Assembly (NCBI GenBank): GCA_009937185.1
Contig: JAACCY010000210.1
Location: forward strand, 1-61,804
Origin: Planctomycetia bacterium
GTDB lineage: Bacteria > Planctomycetota > UBA8108 > UBA1146
Direction: 5' to 3'
Length of the DNA stretch: 61,804 nucleotides
Both the position numbers and the translations under genes were made by a program. The first letter of the stretch is position 1; the number at the start of each line of letters is the position of its first letter. Positions 1 through 8,900 of this stretch are shown piece by piece. Under the pieces are notes generated by a model that saw only the letters and a list, made by a program, of their open reading frames with translations, ran no database searches and was not told the origin of the DNA.

Positions 1-125
1 ACACGAACTCAGAGTACAGAAATCATCAGGAAACTCCATAACGACCGTAAAACTTGTTCTCATGCCCCTGATTGAGCAGAATAGAGCCAGAAGCACCATT
101 CATGAGGTATGCCCCTGATCGGAAT

Positions 126-164
126 GGGATCACGATATGGGGTCACGATATGGGGTCACGATGA
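126..164. repeat. Three tandem 13-bp repeats upstream of the DUF502 gene
   Basis: Three back-to-back 13-nt units share the core GGTCACGATAT (units at 126-138, 139-151 and 152-164; the first has one substitution and the last degenerates at its end). The period is not a multiple of three, so this is unlikely to be coding. That agrees with placing the DUF502 start further downstream, at TTG 229. Confidence 0.7.
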
Positions 165-228
165 AATGATCGCCTCCCTCATGGGACTTTCGCAGGTTAG
201 AGTGGCTTCAGGATTTGAGGAGATCGCC

Positions 229-1074
229 TTGGCAAAACAAAAAAACAAAGTACGAGGAGGATTCACGCGCGCCTTTCTTACAGGGCTTGCGACTCTGCTT
301 CCTACTGTATTGACCATTATCATCATTACGATCGCTTACAATTTCCTCGACGAAAAAATCGCTCAGCCCATCACCCAAATGATCCGCAAAGGTTTTTCAT
401 CCCAGATTGCTCAAGAGTATTTCTGGAAAGGTGCATTAAACCTACAGGACTGGCAGCTCGATGAAGAGATCGACAGCAGTGGTTTGCCCGAGCGAGCAAA
501 CGATGTTCCGCTCTCGATAAGAGTAGAAGAGATCAGTCCCACTTGGATTGGTTTTGTTCTGGCAATAGTTCTAGTTCTTGCTGTAGGAATTATCTTCCGA
601 GGAGTTCTTGGACGTCAACTACTCAGACTGATCGAAGGCCTCATCCGGAGAATCCCTTTCATAAAGGTGATTTATCCTTATGCCAAACAAGTCACAGAAT
701 TTTTCTTCGAGGAAAAAAACAAGATTGAATACGATACGGCTGTTGCATTGGAATATCCCCGCAAAGGGATTTGGTCACTTGGATTTGTCACCAGTGGTGG
801 ATTCAGTTCGATCCAAAATTTGACGAAGACCCCCATGGTCTCCATATTCATCCCCTCCAGCCCGACTCCCATCACCGGATACACCATCATGATCCCTCAA
901 GATGAGACGATCCCTCTGGACTTGAGTGTCGACGAAGTGCTCAGATTCACCATTTCAGGGGGGGTCATCGTCCCTCCGGGAGAAATTCCCAAGACTGCCA
1001 TCTCTGAGGCAGTGAAAGGGCTTGAAGACGATTCAACCCCAACGAATTCAGATGATAATGCTCCGAAGGCTTGA
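229..1074 (+). CDS. DUF502 family membrane protein
   Basis: This is a DUF502-type integral membrane protein of 281 residues; the function of the family is not established. A hydrophobic helix lies near residues 15-35 ([20 protein letters not shown]), followed by a polar loop and a second membrane segment near residues 105-125 ([18 protein letters not shown]). Next comes the family's conserved block with [17 protein letters not shown], and a soluble C-terminal domain in which [17 protein letters not shown] is recognisable. I chose TTG 229 because GAGGAG sits six bases before it and the protein then begins [11 protein letters not shown]. An in-frame ATG at 109 would add about 40 residues translated from a 13-bp tandem repeat and looks spurious. 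ATG 181 is another possibility. The acidic Ser/Thr-rich tail is ordinary for the family. Confidence 0.85.
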   Translation: MAKQKNKVRGGFTRAFLTGLATLLPTVLTIIIITIAYNFLDEKIAQPITQMIRKGFSSQIAQEYFWKGALNLQDWQLDEEIDSSGLPERANDVPLSIRVEEISPTWIGFVLAIVLVLAVGIIFRGVLGRQLLRLIEGLIRRIPFIKVIYPYAKQVTEFFFEEKNKIEYDTAVALEYPRKGIWSLGFVTSGGFSSIQNLTKTPMVSIFIPSSPTPITGYTIMIPQDETIPLDLSVDEVLRFTISGGVIVPPGEIPKTAISEAVKGLEDDSTPTNSDDNAPKA

Positions 1075-1129
1075 CGAGAGAAACTTCCCGACTAGCATCG
1101 GGAATCTAACCAAAAGTTTGATTGTAAGT

Positions 1130-1206
1130 CGGGCCGTAGCACAGTTTGGTAGTGCGCCACGCTGGGGGTGTGGAGGTCGGAGGTTCGAATCCTCTCGGCC
1201 CGACCA
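1130..1206 (+). tRNA. tRNA-Pro (anticodon GGG)
   Basis: A complete cloverleaf folds here. The 7-bp acceptor stem is CGGGCCG with CGGCCCG, the D stem is GCAC/GTGC, and the anticodon stem is CCACG/TGTGG around the loop CTGGGGG, giving anticodon GGG. A five-base variable loop follows. The T arm is GGAGG-TTCGAAT-CCTCT, and the CCA end is encoded in the DNA. The kinase-like gene begins 34 bases downstream, so the two could share a transcript. Confidence 0.96.
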
Positions 1207-1239
1207 TTCATTTCATTTATCTTGGTGGAGCGTCAACAC

Positions 1240-2136
1240 GTGAACGCAAATCCCACCCCTGAAAATTTTCAATCTAAACATCCCAAACCTGAAAATTTTC
1301 AATCCGAAAATAACTCTTCTGACATTCCAAACCAAGATACCGGGGTGTCCCCTAGGCCACTCCGTCAAACTCGTCATGGACAACGTCTTGTGATGTATTA
1401 TCCGGAGTCAGAAACTTTGGTCATTGAAACAGGGTTTCAAGACGGTCACCCAAAAGTTCGCCAGCATTCAAGTCTTCCTGGACGAACAGATCATCCTGTT
1501 TACGAGATGGGTCCAAACCTAAAAGTGATGTGGAAATCATGTTTGAGAGGTGGTTGGCTTTCTCTCTTTAACCGTCGCACATATTTTGGAACAAAAAGAT
1601 TTCGACGAGAAATTGAATCTTCAGATCTTCTTCGACGACATCAGATTCCAACTTCTCATATCCACGCCATCTCATTGACTCCTGGATTCCTGGGATACCG
1701 AGTCGAAATGCTCATTCAAATAGGGCCGGGTGTCTGCTCTGTTCAGGAACTTCTGGAGGATTCCTCCGGGGATCATATGGAATCGGATCGCGTCACTGCC
1801 ATCGCTCGACAGATTCATGCATTCCATGAACTCGGTTTCCTTCACGGGGATCTGAATTTAATGAACATCCTGGTGAATAAATCAGCATATTCTCCTACGA
1901 AGGTACTACTTGTCGACCTCGACCCAGGAGGTTTGAGTCCAGGAGTGGATCGTATTTCTAATCTCGCTCGCCTATGTCGCTCCTATGCCAAAGTTCTCTC
2001 TAAAGGAGGAACAGCTCTCGCCAGTGGAGATCGTTTTAGATTCCTCTACCACGCCACAGGTGGAAACAAATCCTTACTCAGGAAAGCGATAGTTAAGTGC
2101 ATGTCGAAGGTTCCTGAGAAAGAGCGCTGCAGATGA
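1240..2136 (+). CDS. Kdo/lipopolysaccharide kinase-like protein (KdkA/WaaP type)
   Basis: A 298-residue protein-kinase-fold enzyme resembling the small kinases that phosphorylate Kdo or heptose in the inner core of lipopolysaccharide. The catalytic loop HGDLNLMNILV is visible (H202, D204 and N209 expected), followed by LVDLDPGG, in which D226 and D228 stand for the metal-binding DFD/DFG-like motif. The first 40 residues are low in complexity and contain PENFQS twice, which reflects a local duplication of about 26 bp. I place the start at GTG 1240, behind GGTGGAG. The open frame runs further upstream, but an earlier start would lie inside the tRNA. Its stop overlaps the mqnA start (ATGA), and the two glycosyltransferases downstream support a role in core lipopolysaccharide synthesis. 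The exact sugar acceptor cannot be read from the sequence. Confidence 0.75.
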   Translation: MNANPTPENFQSKHPKPENFQSENNSSDIPNQDTGVSPRPLRQTRHGQRLVMYYPESETLVIETGFQDGHPKVRQHSSLPGRTDHPVYEMGPNLKVMWKSCLRGGWLSLFNRRTYFGTKRFRREIESSDLLRRHQIPTSHIHAISLTPGFLGYRVEMLIQIGPGVCSVQELLEDSSGDHMESDRVTAIARQIHAFHELGFLHGDLNLMNILVNKSAYSPTKVLLVDLDPGGLSPGVDRISNLARLCRSYAKVLSKGGTALASGDRFRFLYHATGGNKSLLRKAIVKCMSKVPEKERCR

Positions 2137-2948
2137 TTCCAAAAATCGGCTCTATTAACTTTCTCAACGCTGACCCCCTTTGCAAAGAACTCGGGGCGGT
2201 CGAGAACCGCTGGGAAATCATTGAATCACTACCGAGCGAACTCGCTTCTTCATTACGCAAGGGAGACCTGGACATCGCACTTGTCCCGCAAGTTGAAGCT
2301 TGTCTAAAACCTTCATACAGAATCATTCCCGGATATTGCATCTCGTGCGATGGCGCCGTCGGTTCTATTTTGCTTTTCGGCGATCAACCTTGGGAAAAGG
2401 TTCGCCGGGTCGCAGTAGACAGAGCGAGCAATTCTTCTCTGGCACTGCTATCAGTTCTTAGGCACCTCGATGGACTCCCACCCCTAGAGATTGAGGAAGG
2501 TCCCTCAGATCTTTCAAAATTGAAGGGGCCAAAACCCGCAGATGCCGTTCTTCTCATCGGCGATGCCGCTCTGATGTATGCGAAAAATGATATCCAGCAA
2601 TATGACCTCGGTTCGATGTGGAAGAGTCGAACAGGCCTTCCTTTTGTCTTCGCTGTATGGCTGGCAAATTCCGATCTTCCCGAATGGGTGATCAGTTCGA
2701 TCAAGAATTCTGCACTCAGAGGTCTTTCTCGACGTCGTGAATGGGCCGAACACTTTTGTCGCCAACATTCTGGAGTCCTCGACGTGGAGCAAGCTCTTCA
2801 TTACCTTGAATACAACATTCGCTATGAACTCGGCGACGCCCAACTGGAGGCACTGGTTTATTTCCACAAACTTCGCTGTCAGCTAGATTCCTCACTGAAC
2901 ACATCATGGGTTCCCAAGTTTTTCGAGTTGAAGGGGCAGTCATCATGA
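2133..2948 (+). CDS. mqnA: Chorismate dehydratase MqnA (futalosine menaquinone pathway)
   Basis: A 271-residue periplasmic-binding-protein-fold enzyme of the MqnA family, which removes water from chorismate to give 3-enolpyruvylbenzoate, the first committed step of the futalosine route to menaquinone. The N-terminus KIGSINFLNADPL matches the family signature (KIG-x-x-NYLN-x-x-PL). Later blocks such as GDLDIALVPQVE, RRVAVDRASNSSLALL and LIGDAALMY are typical, and FVFAVWLAN corresponds to the conserved PFVFAxW motif. Length is normal. The start ATG overlaps the previous stop by four bases, and the gene overlaps the GT2 gene in the same way. No other menaquinone gene is in the window. MqnD is related, but the SINFLN opening and VPQVE block favour MqnA. 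Confidence 0.85.
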   Translation: MIPKIGSINFLNADPLCKELGAVENRWEIIESLPSELASSLRKGDLDIALVPQVEACLKPSYRIIPGYCISCDGAVGSILLFGDQPWEKVRRVAVDRASNSSLALLSVLRHLDGLPPLEIEEGPSDLSKLKGPKPADAVLLIGDAALMYAKNDIQQYDLGSMWKSRTGLPFVFAVWLANSDLPEWVISSIKNSALRGLSRRREWAEHFCRQHSGVLDVEQALHYLEYNIRYELGDAQLEALVYFHKLRCQLDSSLNTSWVPKFFELKGQSS

Positions 2949-3808
2949 TCGATATCACAGCGACGATTATCACCTTCAATGAAGAAAATAACATTCGTGC
3001 CTGCCTAGAATCCTTAAAGTGGGTTCCCAACATCGTTGTCCTAGATTCCGGATCGACCGACAAAACTGTAGAGATCGCAAAAGAATATACGGACCGCGTC
3101 TTTGTAACGGACTGGCCTGGCCATGTAGAACAAAAGAACAGAGCCATAGATTTTGCACCCACTGAATGGATCATTTCATTAGATGCAGACGAACGAGTCA
3201 CCGATGAATTGAGAAAACAACTTCTGGAGCAACTCGCTCAAACTCCAAAAGTTTCTGGGTTCTCGATGCCACGCCTGACCTGGCATCTCGGTCGCTGGAT
3301 TCGACACGGGGGCTGGTACCCCGACAGAAAGATTAGAGTTTTTGATCGAAGATTAGCTCGTTGGGCTGGTGTGAATCCACATGACAGAATTGAGATCAAA
3401 GGTCCAACCATTGCTCTGAGTGGAGATCTCCTCCATTACTCCTTCCGAAATCTGCACCATCATCTCGAAGGCATGGATTTCTTCACTGGAATTTCTGGGC
3501 GGGAGATGGAACTTCGAAATGAGAGAAGCCCCCTTGTCGGCATGCTGATCAGAGCACCCTGGATGTTCTTCAGGATGTACATATTGAGACAAGGTTTCCG
3601 AGATGGATTTGCCGGGTTCGTATTAGCCGGAATAGGAATGCTTTATGTTTTCCTAAAGTACGCCTGTTATTGGGAACGACGACAAATGAGATCGAGAGGG
3701 ATCGATCCCGACGAACTTCCTCGTCATCACAGAGGTCCTGAGTGGCGTCCCCCTAGAAAAGCCCCAGAGGTTGAAATGGGTAGCGACGAAGGAGGAGACA
3801 AGATTTGA
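2945..3808 (+). CDS. Family 2 glycosyltransferase, lipopolysaccharide core type (WaaE-like)
   Basis: A 287-residue GT-A glycosyltransferase. The N-terminal nucleotide-sugar domain shows ATIITFNEENNIRACLESL, VVLDSGSTDKTVEIA and the metal-binding ISLDADERV. The C-terminal half follows the pattern of WaaE/KdtX glucosyltransferases of the lipopolysaccharide core: HYSFRN, then a helix ending near the membrane and the segment DGFAGFVLAGIGMLYVFLKYACYWE. I start it at ATG 2945, which overlaps the mqnA stop (ATGA) and has GAAGGGG upstream. An in-frame codon at 2906 would lengthen it inside mqnA for no gain. It acts on the cytoplasmic face of the inner membrane; donor and acceptor are unknown. Confidence 0.85.
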   Translation: MIDITATIITFNEENNIRACLESLKWVPNIVVLDSGSTDKTVEIAKEYTDRVFVTDWPGHVEQKNRAIDFAPTEWIISLDADERVTDELRKQLLEQLAQTPKVSGFSMPRLTWHLGRWIRHGGWYPDRKIRVFDRRLARWAGVNPHDRIEIKGPTIALSGDLLHYSFRNLHHHLEGMDFFTGISGREMELRNERSPLVGMLIRAPWMFFRMYILRQGFRDGFAGFVLAGIGMLYVFLKYACYWERRQMRSRGIDPDELPRHHRGPEWRPPRKAPEVEMGSDEGGDKI

Positions 3809-4902
3809 AAATCTTCCATCTCTTCGCAAATCATAAGTTCACCGGTCCTGCAGACCCTGCCCTTCTCCTTGCTGCTGCTCAAAAAGATGCCGGTCACGAT
3901 GTCACTTTCATTCCCAGCACGATTTCGGATGGCGATACCAATGCTGTTCTCAATATAGCCATCGAGAGAGGACTCGATACTCGACAAGGCCTTAGACTCT
4001 CGAAGCATTTCCACTGGAAAAATACACTTCGAGACATTGGAAAACTGAGATCATGGCTAAAAGAAGATTCTCCCCATGTGATTCACTGTCATTTAAAAGG
4101 TGATCATCTCGTAGCGAGTATCGCCAAAGGATCAAGGCCAGGAGTACTCGTAAAAAGTCAGTACGATCTGGATCCTCCCAATGATTTCCGCGGCAGACTC
4201 TGTCAGCGAAATACAGATCTCTGGATCGCCCCCACCTCCAAATCTAGAGACCGATTGATCGAATGGAAGGTCGCGGCAGAGCAAACCATGGAAATGCCGC
4301 CTCCTACGGACATCGATCGATTCAGACCTTCCGACTCTGAAAAAGATCCGTTGCCGGAAACAGATGTGATAAAGGTGGGCGTCGTCGCTCGAATGCAAAG
4401 ACATCGAAGATTCCCCGAATTGATCGATGCATTCTCCAAGGCTGCCAAAACCGATCCACGCTTGGTTCTCGAAATCTTAGGCCGAGGTACTCATAAGGAA
4501 GAGGTGGCAGAAAAGCCCGCAGCAGCGAGTGGCTTAGGCGAGCGTATTCGATTCCCTGGTTACATAGATCCTTCCAGCTACCCGGAGAGATTACGCCAAT
4601 TTGATATGCTCGTGTTTCTGGTTCCCGGTTCGGATGGAACCTGCCGGGCAGCGAGAGAAGCATTAGCCTCTGGAGTTCCAGTCATCACTAGTAAAAGAGG
4701 ACTCCTTCCTGAACTGATCCCCTCAGACGCAGGACTTCACCTCCCGACAGAATCCTCTGAAGATCTGAGCTCTGCGATCCTCCGATTGTCGAATGATCCC
4801 CAAAGGCGAAGAATAATGGCCAAAAATGCACGAAAATTCGCAACCCAACATCTGGACGTGAATCGTCATATCAACACTCTAAATGACCATTTAGAGCAAT
4901 AG
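3805..4902 (+). CDS. Family 4 (GT-B) glycosyltransferase
   Basis: A 365-residue GT-B retaining glycosyltransferase. The N-terminal acceptor domain begins MKIFHLFANHKFTGPAD and contains VIHCHLKGDH. The C-terminal Rossmann domain shows KVGVVARMQRHRRFPELIDAF, LEILGRG and VPGSDGTCRAAREALASGVPVI, which matches the GT4 E-x7-E region (family knowledge). The start is TTG 3805, overlapping the preceding TGA by four bases (TTGA) behind GGAGGAGA, so translational coupling is likely. It is the last gene of the lipopolysaccharide-type operon. The sugar transferred cannot be assigned. Confidence 0.85.
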   Translation: MKIFHLFANHKFTGPADPALLLAAAQKDAGHDVTFIPSTISDGDTNAVLNIAIERGLDTRQGLRLSKHFHWKNTLRDIGKLRSWLKEDSPHVIHCHLKGDHLVASIAKGSRPGVLVKSQYDLDPPNDFRGRLCQRNTDLWIAPTSKSRDRLIEWKVAAEQTMEMPPPTDIDRFRPSDSEKDPLPETDVIKVGVVARMQRHRRFPELIDAFSKAAKTDPRLVLEILGRGTHKEEVAEKPAAASGLGERIRFPGYIDPSSYPERLRQFDMLVFLVPGSDGTCRAAREALASGVPVITSKRGLLPELIPSDAGLHLPTESSEDLSSAILRLSNDPQRRRIMAKNARKFATQHLDVNRHINTLNDHLEQ

Positions 4903-5060
4903 AGTTCTCTTTCCAGAGACCTCGTTTTTAAGAATTTGAAAATTAAAACTTCAGTCTCCCCCCGTTCTTTGCCGACAAACTCATTGGGCACGGATGGACC
5001 GTCCCCGTGGGCCAAGGCCCGTACGAAGGGCCCGTGGGCCACCAACCGAAAGGGATTGAG
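4903..5060. other. Intergenic leader with GC-rich repeats
   Basis: No gene was seen. An AT-rich first part is followed at about 5000-5042 by a GC-rich block in which CCCGTGGGCCA occurs twice and GGGCC/GGCCC segments can pair in several ways. It probably forms the structured 5' leader of the small membrane protein gene. Confidence 0.4.
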
Positions 5061-5633
5061 ATGAACAACATTGCTAATGGTCAGAATGTGACCACAAACG
5101 TGAATAGTGTGATTTTTCCGACGGCACGCGTCGTCAGTGGTCTTTTAGGCTTTTATGCCTTGTGCACAATTGCTACGAACTACTCCATTACAACCAACTT
5201 CGACGTCAACGTCTTCGCAGGTATGGTTGCCACAGCTTTAGTCACCTGCTTCGCAGTGTGCACTGCCAGTATGTGGAAAAATGGATTCCAGGTCTTTTCA
5301 GGAAACGTAGACAACATCTCCGAAGCAGGAACCTTTTGGTCAAATCTTGCAACCGGTTTTGTGATCTCATGTGTCGTGTTTACCGCGGGGGCCTTCTTTA
5401 CCAGTGCCGGTAGCACCAACATTGTGAACGCCCTTGCTCCGGCTTTCTTCCCCCTCTTCATCGGTCTCTGTGCTTACTACAGTTGCAAAACTGTATCTTC
5501 AGCTTGCGCCACAACTGCTGTTGCTTGGGTCAATGCGAATGCCATCAGAAATAACGTAAGTGGGATTGCTACCTCAGTCGTAAATGACATGAATGTCACA
5601 AACGACTCGAAAGCCGCTTCATACACTTCCTGA
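5061..5633 (+). CDS. Hypothetical four-helix membrane protein
   Basis: A 190-residue protein I do not recognise. It has four predicted membrane segments, near residues 22-42, 50-72, 93-118 and 122-146, with a polar N-terminus rich in Asn, Thr and Val and a C-terminal tail of similar composition (NDMNVTNDSK). Several Cys residues lie in or near the membrane segments. ATG 5061 follows AAAGGGATTGAG; an upstream in-frame codon at 5007 lies in the GC-rich leader repeats and is rejected. The gene stands alone, closed by a strong terminator. No function is proposed. Confidence 0.7.
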   Translation: MNNIANGQNVTTNVNSVIFPTARVVSGLLGFYALCTIATNYSITTNFDVNVFAGMVATALVTCFAVCTASMWKNGFQVFSGNVDNISEAGTFWSNLATGFVISCVVFTAGAFFTSAGSTNIVNALAPAFFPLFIGLCAYYSCKTVSSACATTAVAWVNANAIRNNVSGIATSVVNDMNVTNDSKAASYTS

Positions 5634-5647
5634 ATTCGGTAATAATT

Positions 5648-5659
5648 ACTTACGTAAGT
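5648..5659. promoter_or_regulatory. 12-bp perfect palindrome (possible operator)
   Basis: ACTTACGTAAGT is a perfect palindrome located between the stop of the small membrane protein gene and its terminator. It could be a protein binding site or chance; nothing else supports a role. Confidence 0.25.
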
Positions 5660-5663
5660 ATTA

Positions 5664-5704
5664 AGCCCGTGCACCTTTATCTGGTGCACGGGCTTGTTTT
5701 TTTT
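5664..5704 (+). terminator. Rho-independent terminator
   Basis: A 13-bp perfect stem (AAGCCCGTGCACC with GGTGCACGGGCTT) around a 7-base loop is followed by TGTTTTTTTT. It ends the transcript of the small membrane protein gene. Confidence 0.95.
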
Positions 5705-5825
5705 ACCCCTATGAATACCAAGTGTCCCTATTCAGCGAACAATATTGATTGTGATTATTGAGTTTACAACGCTTGTACCCGGCTGTTTGTAATCATATTG
5801 TTGTGAAGTATTCAGTTTATTTACC

Positions 5826-5894
5826 CACCATCCGTTTTGGTGGTCATGTTTTTGATTATGCCTTTGGGAGGTGTGCCCCCCGCACTGAAAGTGC
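5826..5894 (+). promoter_or_regulatory. Two small hairpins in the leader of the giant secreted protein
   Basis: Hairpins CCACC-ATCCGTTTT-GGTGG (near 5826-5844) and CGCACT-GAA-AGTGCG (near 5880-5894) lie 50-120 bases before the start codon at 5948. They probably form part of the 5' untranslated leader. No convincing sigma-70 promoter was identified in the AT-rich stretch 5705-5825. Confidence 0.35.
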
Positions 5895-5947
5895 GAGTGG
5901 ATTCTTCCTTGGGTCCATTGACTCTCTTATTCCAACCAGGAGAAAGT

Positions 5948-8900
5948 ATGTATCAATATTTAAGCCATCGTCCACTGACGATTCTCCTCGCGGTCGCGAC
6001 CCTATGTATAGGACTCGCCCTGCCAACCATCTCCATAGCTGGAGATGCTGTATTCATCGATTCTGCCCAGATCAAAGTCTCTGGAAATCGCAGTGACGCT
6101 AATCTTGGTAAATCAACATCAGGAGCAGGTGACGTCAATAATGACGGATACAAAGATGCGATCCTGGGTGCTCCCGATACAAAAAATGAATCGGATGGCC
6201 GAAGAGGTCACGCTTACATCATTTTGGGATCACAAAACATGGACACTGAGATTGATCTCAAAACTCCGACACCGGGGACCACGATCAAGATCAGAGGTCT
6301 TCATGCAGGAGACCAACTCGGATTTTCAGTTTCCGATGCGGGTGACGTCAATAATGACGGATTCGACGACTTCCTAGTGGGTTCTCCGGATGCCCACGGC
6401 AGTGGTGGAATGGACGAAAGCAGCAACGGACGTGCGTATCTGATCTATGGTTCCCCAAACCTTCCAGATACGATTTCCGTAGATTCTCTTGGATCCATGG
6501 GTGTCACCATCATTGGTGGCCAAGAAGATGGAAGACTGGGTTACTCAGTCAGTGGTGCTGGTGACTTCGACGGAGATGGTTATCCTGACATCCTCATTGG
6601 TGCACCTGAAGAAGATCATGGTGATTCCTCGAGTGGAGCGGCTTATCTCATCCGTGGTGGATCTCTTCCGTCTGTCATCGATCTTAAGATGAGTCATGCA
6701 AGCGTCACACGTTTCAAAACCGGAGGAAACAATCACAATGTAGGTCACTCTGTTGCCGATATTGAAGATTTCGATGGTGACGGGCATGCAGACATTGCCA
6801 TCACTTCCATACGTCATGGAGACGATGGTGGACTTCATGCAGGCCGTGCCTGGGTTGTTTACGGAGGAGTTGTTCCTCCAGCTGAAGCAAACCTGAATTC
6901 ACTTTCCAGTTATGGACTCAGCGGAACAAAGATCAGAATTCCAGATGGTGATCATGAACTTGGACAGGCTGTAGCAGGTGCCGGAGATGCCGACAATGAT
7001 GGCGACTCCGAATTGCTTCTCAGTCGTTCGCTCCATGATCAGGATCCCACAACGTTACAAACGGTGGCTTACCTTGTACGTGGATCCAGTGACAGAGCCG
7101 AATTCATCAATCTTGCACAGGGTGGCCCAGGTATTACAGCCTACAAAACTCTCTTCGATAATGATGAAGACGGCCAAACTGTTCACGGCGTTTACGATCA
7201 CTCTGGAGACGGTTTGGACGACCACATTATTGGTATTCCAAGAACAGTGATCCTCGAACAGGAAAAAGGAAGTGCTCACAGAATTGATGGTAATCAAGAC
7301 CTTGGTTCTAGCGAAGTCCTTGATCTTCATCAGCAAGAAGGTCGCGCATACCTAGGCTCCAAAGACGATCAGTCCGTTGGACGCTCCGTCGGTGGTGCTG
7401 GTGACCTTAATAATGACCGTGCCAATGATTTGATGATCGGAGCCCCCGGAGATAGCCCCTACGGACGTCTTCATGCTGGAGTCGTGTACATCTACCTCGG
7501 TAATGAGCTGCGCTCACCGAACCAAGTACAAACCAGTGCCGTCGGTCAAACTGTAGACATCACTTGGAATAACAGAGCCATTTATGACGTCATAGAGTTA
7601 TTCAAGGATGATATTCTGATTGATACGCTTGGTGGAGAAGATACTTCCTACACTGACGAGAATGTTCAATACGGAGATCACACTTACGAAGTTCGTGGAA
7701 TTCGTAGAGATATCACAACCAAAAAGCGCGGAAGTTCTATCCGTGTTCTGAATCCCATCTCGAACTTTATGTGTAGGTCTTTAGGCCGAAATGTCACCCT
7801 GTCATGGGACAATAATGACGCCTTTTACACAGCAACCGATGTTTATCGTGACGGACTTTTGATTGCCAGTGTTCCAGGTGAAGCGGTGTCCTACTCAGAT
7901 ATCGACGTCGACTACATGGGACACACTTACCAATTGGTTTCACGCGGAGATCGCACAGAAACATTGCCTGTATCTTGCATGATTACAGTGCTGCAAAATC
8001 CGATTAATCCCAGCTGCTCAGCCGAACCAAATCCCATAACTAATAATGTTGAGGCCACCATAACTTGGAGTAATGGGCCTGACACATTATACGAGAGCAT
8101 CAAAATTTACCGTGATGGAAATGAAGTGGCCAGCCTTGAAGGATGGCAAACGAGTTTCACAGAGGTTCTGTTGGAACCCGGCACTTACATGTATTCCGTC
8201 GAAGGTCGGGCTGACAACGACCGAGCCATTTCGGTCCGCGCTTATTGCGAGGTCACTGACCCAGTAGCACCTAAATTGCTGACGTGTAGCGCTGAAGGTA
8301 ACACTGTATTTTTCAACTGGATCAATACGGATGCCTACGACTTTATCGAAATTGAGTTTGGACCTACAAACGGTAGTTATCCCGTTGCTGTCTTAGCACA
8401 ACTTCCAGGAAACACACAATCTTACCAAACGGACTCGCTTGGCCCCGACAACTACACAGTGTCTATCAGAGGTCGCAAGTTCAACGGTAAGAGTGGCAGG
8501 ATCGACTGCACCCTCTCCGTACCCGTTCCTCTCAGTAATCTGATGGCCTCCGCGATGGGACAGACCGTCCAACTTTCCTGGATTAATGGCGGGTTATACG
8601 ACTTTATTGATATCTACAGAGACAATCTCTTCCTAGAGACCATCTCTGGAACTTTGAGCAACTACACAGATGACGAAGTTCCCTTCGGAGAACGCAACTA
8701 CATGTTGAAAGCTCGACTTCGCCTTGGAACGACTGATCCTCTCATGAGAGGCATCACTGTTCTCCGCAGACCCGAAGAATTGACATGTGTGGGTGAAGCA
8801 GATCAAGTCAGACTGAGTTGGACAAATCCACTTCCAAGTTACTCCGATATCGATATTTATCGTGGAGCTAACTATCTAGCGACAGTATCTGGAGATGACA

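Noticed and set aside
1-228. A coding region at the left edge, including ATG 109
   Set aside because: Dominated by a 13-bp tandem repeat whose period is not a multiple of three; no domain is gained.
1168-1239. Longer N-terminus of the Kdo-kinase-like protein
   Set aside because: It would be read from inside the tRNA-Pro gene; GTG 1240 has its own ribosome-binding site.
5837-5947. Longer N-terminus of the giant protein
   Set aside because: The region holds leader hairpins, and the signal peptide and ribosome-binding site fit ATG 5948.
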